64,000 bases of DNA, from the NCBI RefSeq assembly GCF_003265705.1, contig NW_020312788.1, positions 7,790,695 through 7,854,694 on the forward strand. Direction: 5' to 3'. This DNA comes from Callorhinus ursinus (lineage: Eukaryota; Chordata; Mammalia; Carnivora; Otariidae). The translations under genes were made by a program, and so were the position numbers. Below are positions 33,505-46,280 of the stretch, one piece after another. The notes beneath the pieces are model-generated. The model was given only the letters and a program-made list of their open reading frames with translations. It was not told the origin of the DNA and did not search any database. How positions within the stretch are numbered: the first letter of the stretch is position 1; every line of letters begins with the position of its first letter.

Positions 33505-33730
33505 AAATTAAGACAACAGATTCCTGCCCTTATGGAGCATATAGCTTAATTTGGGAGAAAAATTATAATCAAATGAATAAATAACAAGCAAGCAAGATAA
33601 ATACAGATTGTGATAAATTTTATGTAGGAAATAACCAGGGTAATGAAAGATAAATTGGACGAGGTCACTTGAGAGAGAATTCAAGGAAGGCCCTCTGAGA
33701 AGATGATACTTGAATTGAGACATAAAGAAT
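33505..33730 (+). repeat. ancient interspersed repeat fragment (class uncertain)
   Basis: 'gattcctgcccttatggagcatatagctt', 'gacaggcaag'-like A-rich middle, 'aggaaggccctctgagaagatgatacttgaattgagacataaagaatgaaag' match a mammal-wide repeat pattern whose name I cannot give with certainty. Confidence 0.5.
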
Positions 33731-34162
33731 GAAAGTGAGCCAACTGGAGTAAAAATTATAATGGTATCGTAATGGAAAGACTAGAGAAAATCACTAAATG
33801 GAATAGGACTGTAGTGGTTCATAGTGATGTTATATCAATACTTGAGGATGTGTTGGGCACTGCAGTGCACCCCATTCTCCTACTGATATGGGAACAGCCA
33901 GTATAGGTGCATTATTTCTTAATAAAGCCATGTTATACTCATTGTATGAAAGGGACCACAGCCTGGAAGATTGAAGTCCATATTTAGCATTTGAGAGTCA
34001 GCATAGGTAGGTAAAAACTGTAGCAACTTACTGCCTCAGTTGTTCTCCCTGACCTTTGCAAAAGTAAGGTTTTCCGAAGAAGATAAAAACCAACAAGTAG
34101 AATAAGAGGTCAAAAAATATTGTGAAAAAATAAAATATGTGGTACAAATAAAGCCTTTAAAG
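33731..34162. other. no recognised feature
   Basis: AT-rich unique-looking sequence. Confidence 0.4.
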
Positions 34163-34171
34163 TAAGAATCC

Positions 34172-34352
34172 AGGGCACCTGGATAGCTCAGTTAAGTGTC
34201 TGACTCTTGATTTTGGCTCAGGTCATGATCTCGGGGTCTTGGGATCGAGCCCCATATTGGGCTCCATGCTGGGTGTGGAGCCTACTTGGGATTCTCTCTT
34301 TCTCTCTCCCTCTGCCCCTCCCCAACCCTGCTCATGTGCTCTCTCTCTCAAA

Positions 34353-34388
<36 letters not shown>
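34172..34388 (+). mobile_element. SINEC, sense
   Basis: Head agggcacctggatagctcag, tRNA B-box region gggatcgagcccc (about 34241-34253), CT-rich tract and an (AAAT)n tail of about twelve units. Duplications taagaatcc at 34163-34171 and 34389-34397. Confidence 0.95.
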
Positions 34389-34391
<3 letters not shown>

Positions 34392-34674
34392 GAATCCTCC
34401 AAGTCCCCAGTAGTAGGCTCTCATGGAATGGTGGTGGTAATGGTTTTGACATTGATGTTGGCAGCTATGATAGAGAGTGTGATAATCATGATACTGATTG
34501 ATTATCAACCTTCAATGCAGAAAAATGAAATAGTCTCAACCATTAGGCTTCCTGCCAATTTGGAAGACACATAATTTGAACATTATTTATAGGAGTGGCT
34601 CTTAAAACTTAAGGTATCCTATCAAAAAGAGAGGAATGGGGGAAGAAAGGATGGGTCAAGAGAAATGACACTGC

Positions 34675-34860
34675 TGAATGTTCTACACATCGTCATTCAT
34701 TGTCACATGTTATTTTACTCATCTTTGCAATAACCATATGTGAGTGATAGTTAGTAGTCTACCTAATTTTTACACAGAAGGAAACTGAATCTTGGAGAGT
34801 TTCTGTAATTTGCCCAAGTTTACAGACCTCGTTCAGACCAAAATGTATCTAGCTCCATGC
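34675..34860 (-). mobile_element. MIR, antisense
   Basis: 'tattttactcatctttgcaataaccatatg', 'acacagaaggaaactgaatcttggagagtttctgtaatttgcccaagtttacagacc' follow the reverse-complement MIR core. Confidence 0.8.
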
Positions 34861-35051
34861 AAACAGAGAAAAAAATGAGTTACTAATATAGGCTGAATAG
34901 GAATCTATAATTTCAAAGAAAAGAACAAATATGGGAAAAATAAATGCCAGTTTTGAGTTGGAAGACTTTATTTAGAAAAAATTGGACAGGCAAGAAGACA
35001 AGAAATGCTGCACTGGGACATGAGGTTTCCTCACTCATATTGTACTGTCTT

Positions 35052-35245
35052 TTTTTTTTTTTTTAAAGATTTTATTTATTTATTTGAGAGAGAGAATGAG
35101 ATAGAGAGCATGAGAGGGGGGAGGTTCGGGGGAGAAGCAGACCCCCACAGAACGGGGAGCCCGTTGTGGGACTCGATCCCAGGACTCCAGGATCATGACC
35201 TGAGCCGAAGGCAGTCACTCAACCAACTGAGCCACCCAGGCGCCC
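35052..35245 (-). mobile_element. SINEC, antisense, near-perfect duplications
   Basis: T-tract, 'aaagattttatttatttatttgagagag', GA-rich middle, head 'aactgagccacccaggcgcccc'. The 16-bp duplication catattgtactgtctt (35036-35051 and 35246-35261) is exact, so this is probably the youngest SINE here. Confidence 0.96.
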
Positions 35246-35261
35246 CATATTGTACTGTCTT

Positions 35262-35888
35262 AAGCAGTGAATTCATTCTTGTGGATCATCATCTCTACTA
35301 AGATACACAGTATTGAGCTTACCATCAGTAATTAAATATTTGTGCTGATTTTGAAAAATTTTATGAACACAGTAGGGAAGCCAAACTGATTTAATTGTTT
35401 TACTAATTGTTAATTAGCCTCAGTATAATGGCAGGTGTTTGTGTAATTAGGAAGAGGGCCAGAATATCATTTGTAAGAAATCTTGCCCTAAAATTTGAGA
35501 TGTGAGAACTATGTCCATTGACCAAGTTCTGTACCATAAAGCAGATGGTTTGAAATTTTTTTTAAGTTTTAAAATAATATTAAGATTCAATGCCTTTAGA
35601 TTTCCTTACCTTCTTTGGGGGAGAGTACACTGATATAGACGTATATGTCTTTATCTTTCTTTTTTTTTTTACATATTTTAAGAATGAGGCTGCTATTGTG
35701 CTCATGGGGATTAATTAATATGAAAGAGTATGGAACTAAAGGAAAACCCATCACTAGCAGTTGACTCTCCCATCCCCCATTCTCCTCTATTTCTGCCTTT
35801 TAACTTTTCATACATTTATCTTTATAAATTTCAATTTTAACTTCATAAATTTAAAATTTTCTTAAATTTATCTCCATTCTTTAAAGAG
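35262..35888. other. no recognised feature
   Basis: AT-rich, contains a T11 run near 35660. No repeat recognised. Confidence 0.4.
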
Positions 35889-35900
35889 TCTGTTCTTTTA

Positions 35901-38050
35901 TCTCTTAATTTTTTTGAGGATAGTTGACACACAATGTTACCTTAATTTCAGGTGTACAACACGATTCAGCATCTCTATGTGTTACGCTATGCTCACACCA
36001 AGTGCAACTGCCATCTGTTACTATGCAACGCTATTAAAACATCATTGACTATATTTCCTATACTGTTTCTATTATTCCTATGACCAATTCATTTTGTAAC
36101 TGGGAATATATATCTCCCACTCCCCTTTACCCATTTTGCCCATCCTTTCACCCACTCCTTATGGCAACCATCAATTTGTTCTCTGTATTTATAGTCTGAT
36201 TCTGCTTATAATTTGTTCATTTATTCATTTATTTTGTTTTCTAGATTCCACATATGAGTGGAATTATATGGTATTTATCTTTCTCAGTCTGACTTGTTTT
36301 ACTTAGCATTATACCGTCTTAGGTTCATCCATGTTGTTTCAAATGGCAAGATCTCATTCCTTTTCTTATGGCTGAGTAATATTCCACTGTATTAAGCCAC
36401 ATCTTCTTTATCCATTCATTTACAGATAGGCACTTGAGTTGCTTCCATACTTGGCTATTGTAAATAATGCTACAATAAAAATAAAGGTGAATATATCTTT
36501 TCAAATTATCATTTTCATTTTCTTTGGGTAAATATCCAGTAGTGGAATTGTTGGATCACATATTTCTATTTTTACTTTTTTTGGGAACCTCAATACAGTT
36601 TTCCATAGTGACTGCACCAATTCACATTCCCATCCACAGTGCAGAAGGGCTCCTTTTTCTCCACATCCTTGCCAGAACTTGTTATTTTTTGTCTTTTTGA
36701 TTCTAGCCATTCTTACAAGTATAAGATATCTCATTGTGGGGTTTTCATTTGCACTTCCCTGATGATTAGAGATGTTGAGCATCTTTTCATGTTATCTGTT
36801 GGCCATCTGTTTGTTTTCTTTGGAAAAAGAAATCAGAAGCACCCATATTAATAACAAAGAAGTTAAACTGTCACTCTTTGCAAATGACATGATAGTGTAC
36901 ATAAAAAAACCCTAAAGACTCCACCAAATAACTACTAGAAATAATAAATGAATTCAGTAAAGTTATAGGATACAAAATTAATACCTAGAAATCAGGAGTG
37001 TTTCTACACACTAATAACAAAGTGACAGAAAGAGAAATTAAGAAAATAATTCCATTTACAATTGCACCAAAAAGAATAAAATACCTGGGATTCAACTTAA
37101 CCAAGGAGCTGAAAGACCTGTATTATGAAAACTATAAAACACTGATGTAAGAAACCAAAGACAACACCAACAAATGGAAGGATATTTCATGCTCATGGAT
37201 TGGAAGAATTAATATTGTTAAAATGTTCATACTGTCCAAATCAATCTACAGGTTCAGTGTAATCCCTATCAAAATACCAAGAGTATTTTTCACAGAACTA
37301 GAACAAATAATACTAAAATTTGTGTGGGACCACAAAAGACCCCAAATAACCAAAGCAGCCTTGAGGAAGAACAAAAAAACTGAAGGAATCATCATTCCAG
37401 ATTTCAAGATATACTACAAAGCCATAGTAATCAAAACAGTATGGTACTAGCACAAAATAGAAACATAGATCAATGGAACAGGATAGAAATCCCCCAAATA
37501 AACCCATGTTTATGTGGTCAATTAATCTATAACAAAGGAGGCAAGAATATACAATGGTGAAAAGACACTCTCTTCAATAAATGGTGCTCGGAAAACTGGG
37601 CAGCTATATGCAAAACAATGAAACTGGACCACTTTCTAACACCATACATAAAAATAAACTCAGAATGGATTAAAAACCTAAATATGATACCTGAAACCAT
37701 AAAAATTCTAGAAAAAAACACAAACACAGGCAGTGATCTCTCTGACATTGACCACAGCAATATCTTTCTAGAGAAGTCTTCTAAAGCAAGGGATGCAAAA
37801 GCAAAAATAAACTATTGGGGCTACATCAATATAAAAAGCTTTTGTAGAGTAAAGGAAACCATCAACAAAACAAAAAGTCAACCTACAGAGTGGGAGAAGA
37901 TATTTGAAGATGATATCCAATAGGGGGTTAATATCCAAAATATATAAGGAACTCACACAACTCAACACCAAAAAACCCACAAACAAAAACCCAGAAACAA
38001 ACAAATTAAAAAATGAGCAGAGGATCTGAATAGACGTTTTTCTCAAGAAA
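35901..38050 (-). mobile_element. 2.1 kb L1 with large 5' inversion
   Basis: 35901-36832 is antisense L1 3'UTR and ORF2 C-terminus (frame 36501-36782 minus reads ORF2-like). 36833-38050 is sense ORF2 from the RT palm onward (frames 37223-37450, 37618-37923). In L1 coordinates the two pieces meet at the 'gacgttttt(c)..aa' site. Flanks tctgttctttta (35889-35900) and tcttgttctttat (from 38051) look like an imperfect target duplication. The RT motif reads FAND at 36877-36888 in place of FADD, and stops break ORF2. It is older than the L1 at 2442. Confidence 0.85.
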
Positions 38051-38064
38051 TCTTGTTCTTTATA

Positions 38065-38385
38065 TTATGTTATACACTTTTACTATACTTTTAGTTTAGT
38101 CCTAATATTAACAAATTCTTTGTGACAATAAGGATTCTCTGTACATAAACGCTGTTTGAATTTCTTTTTATGTTCTACTTGAATGACAAAGTCCTGTTAT
38201 TGGCAGAACATCCTGTTGGCAACATAGGTTAATCAGGATTTCAAGAACTTTGGAGAAATTGCCACAAACATACTACATTATGTTATTTTTTATAGCTTCT
38301 TTGTATTAATATGAAAAAGGAAGTAATTGTGCTAATCTTTATCTGAGTCATGTGCTTCTAGGAAACAATGATTGTTAAGAAATCC
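38065..38385. other. no recognised feature
   Basis: AT-rich sequence between L1 and SINE. Confidence 0.4.
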
Positions 38386-38398
38386 TCTCACCATTTTT

Positions 38399-38585
38399 TT
38401 AAAAGATTTTATTTATTTATTAGAGATAGAGAGCACAAGCAGGGGGGATGGCAGAGGGGCAGAGGGAGAGGGAGAAGCAGGCTCCCTGCTGAGCAGGGAG
38501 CCCAACAGAGAGCTCGACTGCAGGACCCTGAGATCATGACTTGAGCCGAAGGCAGATGCTTAACTGACTGAACCACCAAGGTGCC
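38399..38585 (-). mobile_element. SINEC, antisense
   Basis: 'ttaaaagattttatttatttatta', purine-rich body, head 'gactgaaccaccaaggtgccc'. Duplications ctctcaccatttt at 38386-38398 and 38586-38598 are exact; a third, natural 'cctcaccattttgt' follows at about 38612. Confidence 0.93.
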
Positions 38586-38599
38586 CTCTCACCATTTTG

Positions 38600-39200
38600 T
38601 TTTCCAAATTCCCTCACCATTTTGTTTCAAGAAATGGTTAACTTAACCACAAAAATCCTTTCCTCTTTCTCATATTCCAAAAAAAAAAAAAAAAAAGACT
38701 CACCTCCACCTCTGCCTATTTGAAGTAATTCAGGTTAGACCCATCTCTGTCCTCCTTCATGATTCCCATAAGATTCACGATAATTTCTTAGTTTACCTGC
38801 CTCTATAGAACTGTTCTACATTCTCACTATTGTAATAGCCTTAATAGAATCTTCCAGTACCACTTGTCCAGTACCTTTTATCTTTCACAAAAGGTTGAAT
38901 GACTTGGAGAGGATACTTGAATTTACACTTGACAAAGGTTTTCATCCATCTATCCTTTAGGTAGCCAGATGGCTGAAGAACATAGCACATAACAACTAAC
39001 TGGTTCTATTCACAAACTCTTGGCACAAATATAGCCACCTAAAGCAGAGGAGACTGTGTTTCAGTTCATCACCATCAAGTGATATGAGCTGAGTATCATG
39101 AGATGGCCTTCCACTTCAAAGTATCTTATTCCTACCTTATTGGTATTCACTTACAAACCTGTCCAAAAAAACCCCCCAAAACAAAAAAACAAAAACCATG
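38600..39200. other. no recognised feature
   Basis: Contains an A18 run near 38680. No gene or repeat recognised. Confidence 0.4.
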
Positions 39201-39204
39201 CAAG

Positions 39205-39280
39205 TTTGAAGTTCAGTGCATGGTGCATAGTGAATGCTCTATAAATATTAGTCCTATTTACTATTATTGTTAACTAAGTG
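39205..39280 (+). mobile_element. MIR tail fragment, sense
   Basis: 'gcatggtgcatagtgaatgctctataaatattagtcctatttactattattgtt' is MIR 3'-end wording. Confidence 0.6.
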
Positions 39281-41330
39281 CTCACAGTTCTTCTTTTAAG
39301 TTAAATTTTCATTTTTCTGGCTTGGAAGGTCTTCCACATCTGAGATATTCACTAGTAAATGCAAATCCAGTTGGAATGGATAACATCTGAATCTGTTATT
39401 GGAAAAGCTCTAGATTAGAATGAATTACAACAACAGAGGAGCCAAAGCATTCTTTGTAGTAATGGGTGGGTGGCCAAGAAAGGAGAAGGCACTACAAATA
39501 ATCAATTTATAATTTGGCCATATCCTGGTCACTCAAAGTCATGCCTGCATCAGAGAGTTTGGTGTTATTTTTAACAGGATAACAAACTTATACTCTATAC
39601 TCAGATGTACAACAGACAAGTTTGCTGAGGCAAGTTTGCTTCTATTCAGCCATTAAATCCATTTTGTAAGGGCCACTTGTCCTTGGTCAGAAAGTCCTCA
39701 CACATGGTGGTTGCTTTGTCCTGATCCCTGCCTCTGCAGACTCACCAAATTTCTCAGTTTCTCTGTGGTTCTTCAACCAAGGCATACCAAACACCTGAAT
39801 TCCTTATAGTTCATACAGGGCTTGGGAATGAGAGGCATTTCAAAAAATTTTTCTTTTATAGAAAATTTTTTTCTTCCTTTTTCCAGAGCTTTACATATTT
39901 CCACATCATGATAAATGTGACTGTGTTGAGCTACACATAGAGATTTCCTTCCCAGGAATATATGCCACTGGCTGGTGCCAGCACATTCTAATTCCCCATC
40001 CATTTCAGGGTGTTTCTCCCATTTTATTTTTCACATCCTTTATTCTCACCTTGAAAGATGGAAAGCAAGGACACATGTATCTTTCTACCCTTTCCACATG
40101 TCTATGTGCTCTTTTTTCCCCATATACTAGTGCTGTAATAGGAGAATTCTCATTTTTTTATTTATGTACCATCCCATTCAAGGCAGAAACCACCCAACAT
40201 CCCCCTCCATGTTTCGCTTTCTACGGGAACAATGGATCCTAAGAATTTCAAGAAATCCTGCTGGCTATGATAGATCAGCATCTCCATGATAACCAGTATG
40301 AGAGAAAACCAGAGGGATTACCCTCTAATGTACTATTTGAGACTCAATGGATTTAAACCTTGCATACTTTGCATAGGCTGTAATAGTTATTAATTCTTTT
40401 GTAGGTAATTGAACTTTTGTGATGTTTTATACTTGAATATCCTTGTGTTTCTCCATCATCATATGGTATGACAAGTATATCATATTTAGAATATATATAT
40501 ATTGTTAGCAGTTGTGGCTTTTAAGAATGTGAGTATTTTAGAGATAAGACATACTTAACTCACATTAATTCTTTATGTTGTGCAAAATATCTAAATCAAT
40601 AAACATTTTAGAAGAAAAAATCAATACCGCCCAAACTCCAGTGAGTAGAATACGTCCTTGTGCTTCAGGTAAGAGCTGAATATCTGTGGGGAGATCTATA
40701 ATTGGATTGATTTTGTTTTTGGCTTTGTAATACATCTTAATTGACCATGCTGTATTACCAGCATCACCCTTTGCAGTAAACCTTGCATTCAGGATCAGAG
40801 CCCCATTTTGAATTGTGTATGTTTAGTGTGTAACACCTGAGGGACATCTGGGGTCATCTGCTTAGGGATGGATACAAGGAAGTGACTATAAGGACAAAAA
40901 CTGTTTTTGTTTGTTTTTTGTTTTTGTTTTTGGCTTTGTTTTACCAAGGCCACTGCCTTAGAGAAGTATAGCATTTTACCTTACCCTGGAAAAAAGAATG
41001 AATATCATAAATAATTGAGTTTTAATTCCCCAGCAACAGACCAAATGAGGGCCTTCCACTGACCTTTATTGAGTTCAATGAATTTAAAAAAAAATAAAAT
41101 AAATGAGACATTTCCTACAAATCTAACTCAAAATGCTAATGTAAATATGTTATAATTAGATAGATAAAGGAGTACATAAATGATCCCATTAGGTGTTATT
41201 GCTAAAATCGTACTTTATCCAACACTAACATATTTTTATGTTGTCTATACTTTAAAGTCAATTATTTGTTTGAAAAGTTAGACATCCCTAACTTCCCAAG
41301 CTAGGGTTTCCTTCATGTGTTCTTTTCAGT
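39281..41330. other. no recognised feature
   Basis: About 2 kb without a named repeat. Low-complexity (GTTTTT)n at about 40905-40940. Frames 39773-40003 and 40051-40242 are unmatched. Confidence 0.4.
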
Positions 41331-41334
41331 TATA

Positions 41335-43260
41335 ATTAGGTGCCGAGGTGCACCCAAGTGGATCAACTGGATTTCCCATGTATTCCTCTTCATCACTTGC
41401 ACATTCTGCATGAATCGTGGAACACTACATCAAAAAACTAATGATGTAATGTATCATGATTAACATAACATTAAAAAAAACATAATGATGTAATGTATGG
41501 TGATTAACATAACATAACAAAATAAAATTAAAAGAAAAAAAGGGGGACCATTCCTACTAACACCCCTCCATTCTCAGGTCAGGGCATTCTTATCGGGAAC
41601 ACAGTACCATACATAGTTTTCTGATTTAGTACGTGTACTGAGTCCTAAATATAGTATATATATTGAGTCCTGAATGATGGCACCACATCCTTGCAGACTA
41701 TTGCTTCCTTCCAAGCTGGCACTTTAACATTGCCTTCAGAAAGTCATCCCTATATTAGAGGAGACCACCTTCTGAATGTTGCAGTATGTGGTATAATCAG
41801 TAGGTCCCATTTTTACAGGCTCACTCTTGCATAATTCTTTGCTGTAAAATGGGTCATCTGGTAAAATGCGATATTATGTGGAATTTAATCCCTGAGGTCA
41901 GGCATACACTAAACTCATGGGTAGTGTTTCTAGCTTAGGTTCTGTAGGCAGGAAAGGCAAATCCATACTGAGAGAAGTATCCATCTCTGTAAGGATAAAC
42001 CACTAGCACTTCTAGGACAGATGGCTCAGTGTTGTTAATTTTCCATCAAGTGGCCAGTTGGTCTCCTTGAGAAATTGTGTTATATTAGTGGCTCAGTATT
42101 TATCTTAGTTGTTGACATGTTGAACATTCAAAGGCAGCAGTAGATAGGCTATTCCTGAATGTAGTACCTATATCATAGTAATTTTTTTCTAAAGCTTGTA
42201 CCGATATACCATACTGACTCATTAGTAAACCAAGCTAGAGCTCTTTCTTACTCTTTAGCTTGTCATTTGGATCCCCCTTTGTAAGAACATAGGAGTGAAC
42301 TGGGATGGTTGCTTGTATACCTTGAGGGGTGATGTGGGTGGCTGGGTATCTGCTCATGTAGCTTACTTGTGCTCTCTGGTCTTCTTCAAGCTCAATTCCA
42401 GATGTACCATTTCCATTCTGATGGATGCTGTTGGGCCTGTCCATCTTCATGATTTGATGTTGCGAATAGAATCCAGATACTTGGCATAGGATCAGTGGTC
42501 AAGCATTTCCTTTCCTATAGGGGCCCAATAATGTTCCAAGAACTGTTTTTTGAAAAGTATATCATTATCCACTGTAGATGGCATCACCTTGTTCCAGAAT
42601 CTCAGGAGCCTACACTGTGAGTCTTTAACTTGGGCTTATCATAAATTCCACACTGAATTTTTTCCCATCACTAACACCTCCATCACCAGATATTGTGGCC
42701 CAAAAGTCAATCTGGACTTTCTGTGGAGCCCTTCTCTACTTTGGACCTCACTCAATGCCAGCAGCCTTCCATATCGCACAGTATGTAGGTTGAAGCAATA
42801 TTCCTGGAGTTGGAATGTTTTGGCTCTAGAATCTGAAGAGTTCCAGCAGATTCTATGCTTTCTTGTCTGTAATAGGGGAGACAAGTGGCAATTTGATTTG
42901 TCTTTTAATTTAGAAGGAATAACCTGGCATGCCCTTGATCATGGAGACTCTAATATATTTAATGAAATGGAAGATCTCTGAACCTCTCAAATTTCATAGG
43001 GCTTAATCCCTGCTCTTTCAGTGCATGTGTTTTACCAAGTCTTCCAGAATACTAACCACTTCATGCTGAGTCTGCCTGGTCACTCTGATGTTATCAACAA
43101 GATGATCAATGTCATGTTCCTTAAAACATTCAGAAAGCACAGATCTCTTTTGAGTATATTGTGAAAGAGAATAGAAGAGTTTGTATAACCTTGGGACAAA
43201 ACTGTAAATGAATATTTTTTCCATTCTGTGAGAATTCAAATGATTTCTGATCCTATTTTC
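41335..43260 (-). pseudogene. second ERV pol remnant, antisense
   Basis: On the minus strand, from 43260 leftward: an RT palm and post-palm region (frame 43239-43018, containing 'QTQHEVVSILEDLVKHM'), then an RNase H-type stretch (42884-42639 and on to about 42500), then an integrase-type stretch (about 42130-41640) including 'QYGFAFPAYRT' near 41970-41938. A small downstream piece at 41400-41340 may be pol C-terminal. Stops and frameshifts are frequent. No LTR, gag or env is recognised nearby. The wording is closer to class III (ERVL-type) pol, but it is a different lineage from 6441-8620. Confidence 0.7.
41409..41541 (+). mobile_element. short L1 3' tail, duplicated end, inside the ERV remnant
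   Basis: 'tgaatcgtggaacactacatcaaaaaactaatgatgtaatgtatcatgattaacataacatt', an A-run, and then the last 36 bases again ('aatgatgtaatgtatggtgattaacataacataac') plus an A-rich tail. The L1 terminal segment is thus present twice. No clear target duplication found. Confidence 0.8.
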
Positions 43261-45320
43261 TAACTACAGACTTGACATTTTGAAAGGAGAGAGGGATTGG
43301 ATAGGAAAAGCTTCAGACTGAAGTGCAATTAAAAATCTAGGCTAGGATCACGAGGAGTCCTCAGAAAAACTTTCCTTGGAGGAGTTCAGTGTCAGGCAGA
43401 AATGGCCTGGCTCTATCTAGTAAGCCACCACTGTCCACCATTGCTGCAGCAGCTTAGAGGAAGCATGGCCTTGGTGTGGCTACTGTGGAGGAACAGAGGT
43501 GTTCTGGAAACTCAGGCAGCTATGCTCTCTACAGCAGATTTTTCTGAAGGGAGATCGAAACCAGGCAAATCCATGGTTGCCACCAACAGAAAAAAGATGT
43601 CTGTTACCTCTGATTTCTCCATAAAAATCATGAATTTGAAATTGGTTTCACATTCACAGCATTAGACAGTCCCTCCAGTGGAAACAAAGATGTCACTTTT
43701 TACAACTACTCATCCTTACCTCCCTAAATAAGTGTTGAACAAATATATAAAGAATATCAAATTGAAAGGATCCTGAATAATTACTCTGCCCAGGCTATTT
43801 CAGTCTAACTCCACATGTGTGTAGACCCTGTCACTCCACCTAGTCTCTCCCCATCTCAGCCCTGCTTTGTGCTCCTGCATCCTGGATGTTAGAGTAGATG
43901 ATATTTTAGGTGACCGAGTGCAGGGATTTGATCATTTTCTTTTTTGTAATTATAAACACATCTTTCAACCATCAGGTATAAGTTATGGGATTATATCTGA
44001 TTTCTAGTGGTTTAAAAAAATTACCTTTTTAACATTCAAGCTGACAAAATAACTACAAAACTGAAGAGGTGCCATGCTAGAAGGATTTGTAGATTTGGCA
44101 GAAATACAAAGGTTTTGTGCTTCAAAGCAAGAAATGTCACAAACCGGGTGTGCTTTGGGACCTTAAAGTATGTTTTCCCACATTAAAAATATGTGTAAGC
44201 ATATCCAATCTTATTCTTGGAAGTTCTGTGAAAAATATTACCTAGTAAAAAAACAAGACGTATTTGCTCTGTTAGTTTTTTGATGTGAATACACTATATT
44301 CTAATGGCCTATTAGATACGGAATACAGGTCCTTCTTATTTTAAATTTGTGGTTGTCTGCTTTGATGAAACAGTCTGTATAGTTTTGTGTGTGTGTTTTT
44401 AATAAGGATTCTTTGCTACTCTATGTTCAAACTACCTCTCACATCTACTGCCTTTAAATTAATCTCAGCATCTGTCTACAGGGTTCTTCACTGTTTATAG
44501 TTTTCTCCATAGATTGTTTCTTCCATCTGTGAAAATCTGTTTTTCTTCTGTTGGGTTTTTTTCCCCCTGAGATAAATTTTCTCTTTCTTCCATTAGAGTA
44601 AAGATCATCAAAATAGACACTGTATTTAAAATATATAGGTGGTAATGTATATCCAGCATTCTTCATCATTGTACAAATTGAATTAGTAATACTAACATGC
44701 ATAAACATTTGATTTATTTTTTACAAATAAATATGTACAAATATAAGATACTATTTTAAATATAGCATGCTTTGAATATCTGTTTAGTAATTTAAAATCT
44801 TTTGTTTGACAGTGAAAGATAACAAAAAAAAGCACTTTGACTCCTTAAATCTAGAAATACTGTTGAATTTAAATTCAAGTAACATGGCTTCAAGCTAGCT
44901 ACTGTGTTGTGTGTCAAAGGAAAGATTTTTCTTATTCAAAATTGAGAACAAATACATCGCTTGAGAAAAGAGTTGTCTGTGGATAAAATCTCCCCCTAAT
45001 CTCCCAGTTATTCTTTATCCCAGTCCTTTCAGAGTTTTCCCTCTACCATTCAATTTAATTACCTTTTTCAAGATCACAAATGTTTACCAAATCCTATGGT
45101 CATTTATCAGTTCTTACTTCACCCAATGGACATAGGTTGCCATATTTAAGCACTTCTCCTTTGTGAATCCCTTTTTTGTCTTGGCTTTCATGATGTCATA
45201 TTTGACTGTTTTATTTTTCTCCTTTCTTCTCTCTCTGGACACTATAACTTGATCTCCATTACTGACTTATAAAAATATGTTACAATATTCTATGAGCACT
45301 AATTTGGTCTTATCTGCCTT
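43261..45320. other. no confidently recognised feature
   Basis: 43380-43640 could be further ERV internal sequence (continuing left-pointing pol upstream) but no motif shows. The rest is AT-rich. Frame 44454-44708 minus is unmatched. Confidence 0.35.
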
Positions 45321-45324
45321 GCCA

Positions 45325-45845
45325 CCTATAGTGTTCAGCTACTGCTGTATAACCAACAAGTACAAAATCTCAATGGCATGCAATATTAAGAATTTGCTTC
45401 TTACATGTCTGTAGGGTGGCCGAAGTGGCTCTCCTGATCTTGGCTTGGTTTATTCATGCATCCATAAACTGGAGGTTGGATGGACTAGATAGAATCAACT
45501 GGGCAGCTTTGATTAAAATTGAAAGTCGGCCAATCAACCATGTAGTCCTGCTTTATGTGTCTCTCATCCTTCTATAGTAGTGGGCTAGAAAGAGCATGTT
45601 CTTTTCATGGAGTTGACGGAGGTACAGTGAGGTAAGCCAAAGCATATAATGTTTGTAAGGACTAGATTCAGAATTGGCACAATACCAATTTCATTTGTAT
45701 TCCATTGATCAAAGAAATTCATATAATTGAGTCAAGATGCATAGAGATAAACTCTGCCTTTAGTGCAAGGAAATGCACTATTACACGGCAAAGGATGTAG
45801 CTATAAGGATGAAGAATTGGAGCCAATAACTCAATCTACCACACT
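45325..45845 (-). mobile_element. LTR-like repeat (MaLR-like), antisense
   Basis: 'tactgctgtataaccaacaagtacaaaatctcaatggcatgcaatattaagaatttgcttcttac', 'agaatcaactgggcagctt', 'tctctcatccttctatagtagtgggctagaa', 'tattccattgatcaaag', 'aactcaatctaccaca' follow a common diverged LTR pattern. Family not fixed. Confidence 0.55.
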
Positions 45846-45889
45846 GATATAACTTACTAATGATATTGGTTATCTTCAGTTCTACAAAT

Positions 45890-46280
45890 AGAGTATGTTT
45901 TTCCCATATCAGGATCTTTACACATAATGTTCTCACTTTATGGAATATTCGTCTTTCTAATATTTGCCTTACTGTCCCTTATGCAAGATTCATCTCCTTA
46001 GAATGATCTTTTCTTACCGTTATAGTGCAATCAATAATCTTCTCTCACTTTTTCACGGTACCCTATTTTTTCCTTATAGCAATGTAGAGTATTCTATATA
46101 TTATTTTGTTCTTTGCATGTTTCTCCCTCAAGAATTCAAACTTCATGAAAGTAAAGAGTATATCATGCCCACCATTGTTGCTCAGAACCTAATGCAAAGT
46201 TTTGCATATGATGTTTAATCAATAAATATTTGTTGAAAAAATGTAAATAAAAATAAAATAAAATAAATATTTGTTGAACG
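45890..46280 (+). mobile_element. L2 3'UTR, sense
   Basis: 'cacataatgttctcactttatggaatattcgtctttcta', 'accctattttttccttatagca', 'aacttcatgaaagtaaagag..cagaacctaatgcaaagttttgcatatgatgtttaatcaataaatatttgttgaa' is the L2 3'-terminal order. The final 'aaatatttgttgaa' motif is repeated at about 46264. Confidence 0.8.

Noticed and set aside
38586..38625. Three-copy 'ctcaccattttgt' as a tandem repeat of interest
   Set aside because: Two copies are the SINE target duplication; the third is ordinary flanking sequence.
42550..42981. 143-codon plus-strand frame
   Set aside because: It is the shadow of antisense ERV pol sequence on the minus strand.
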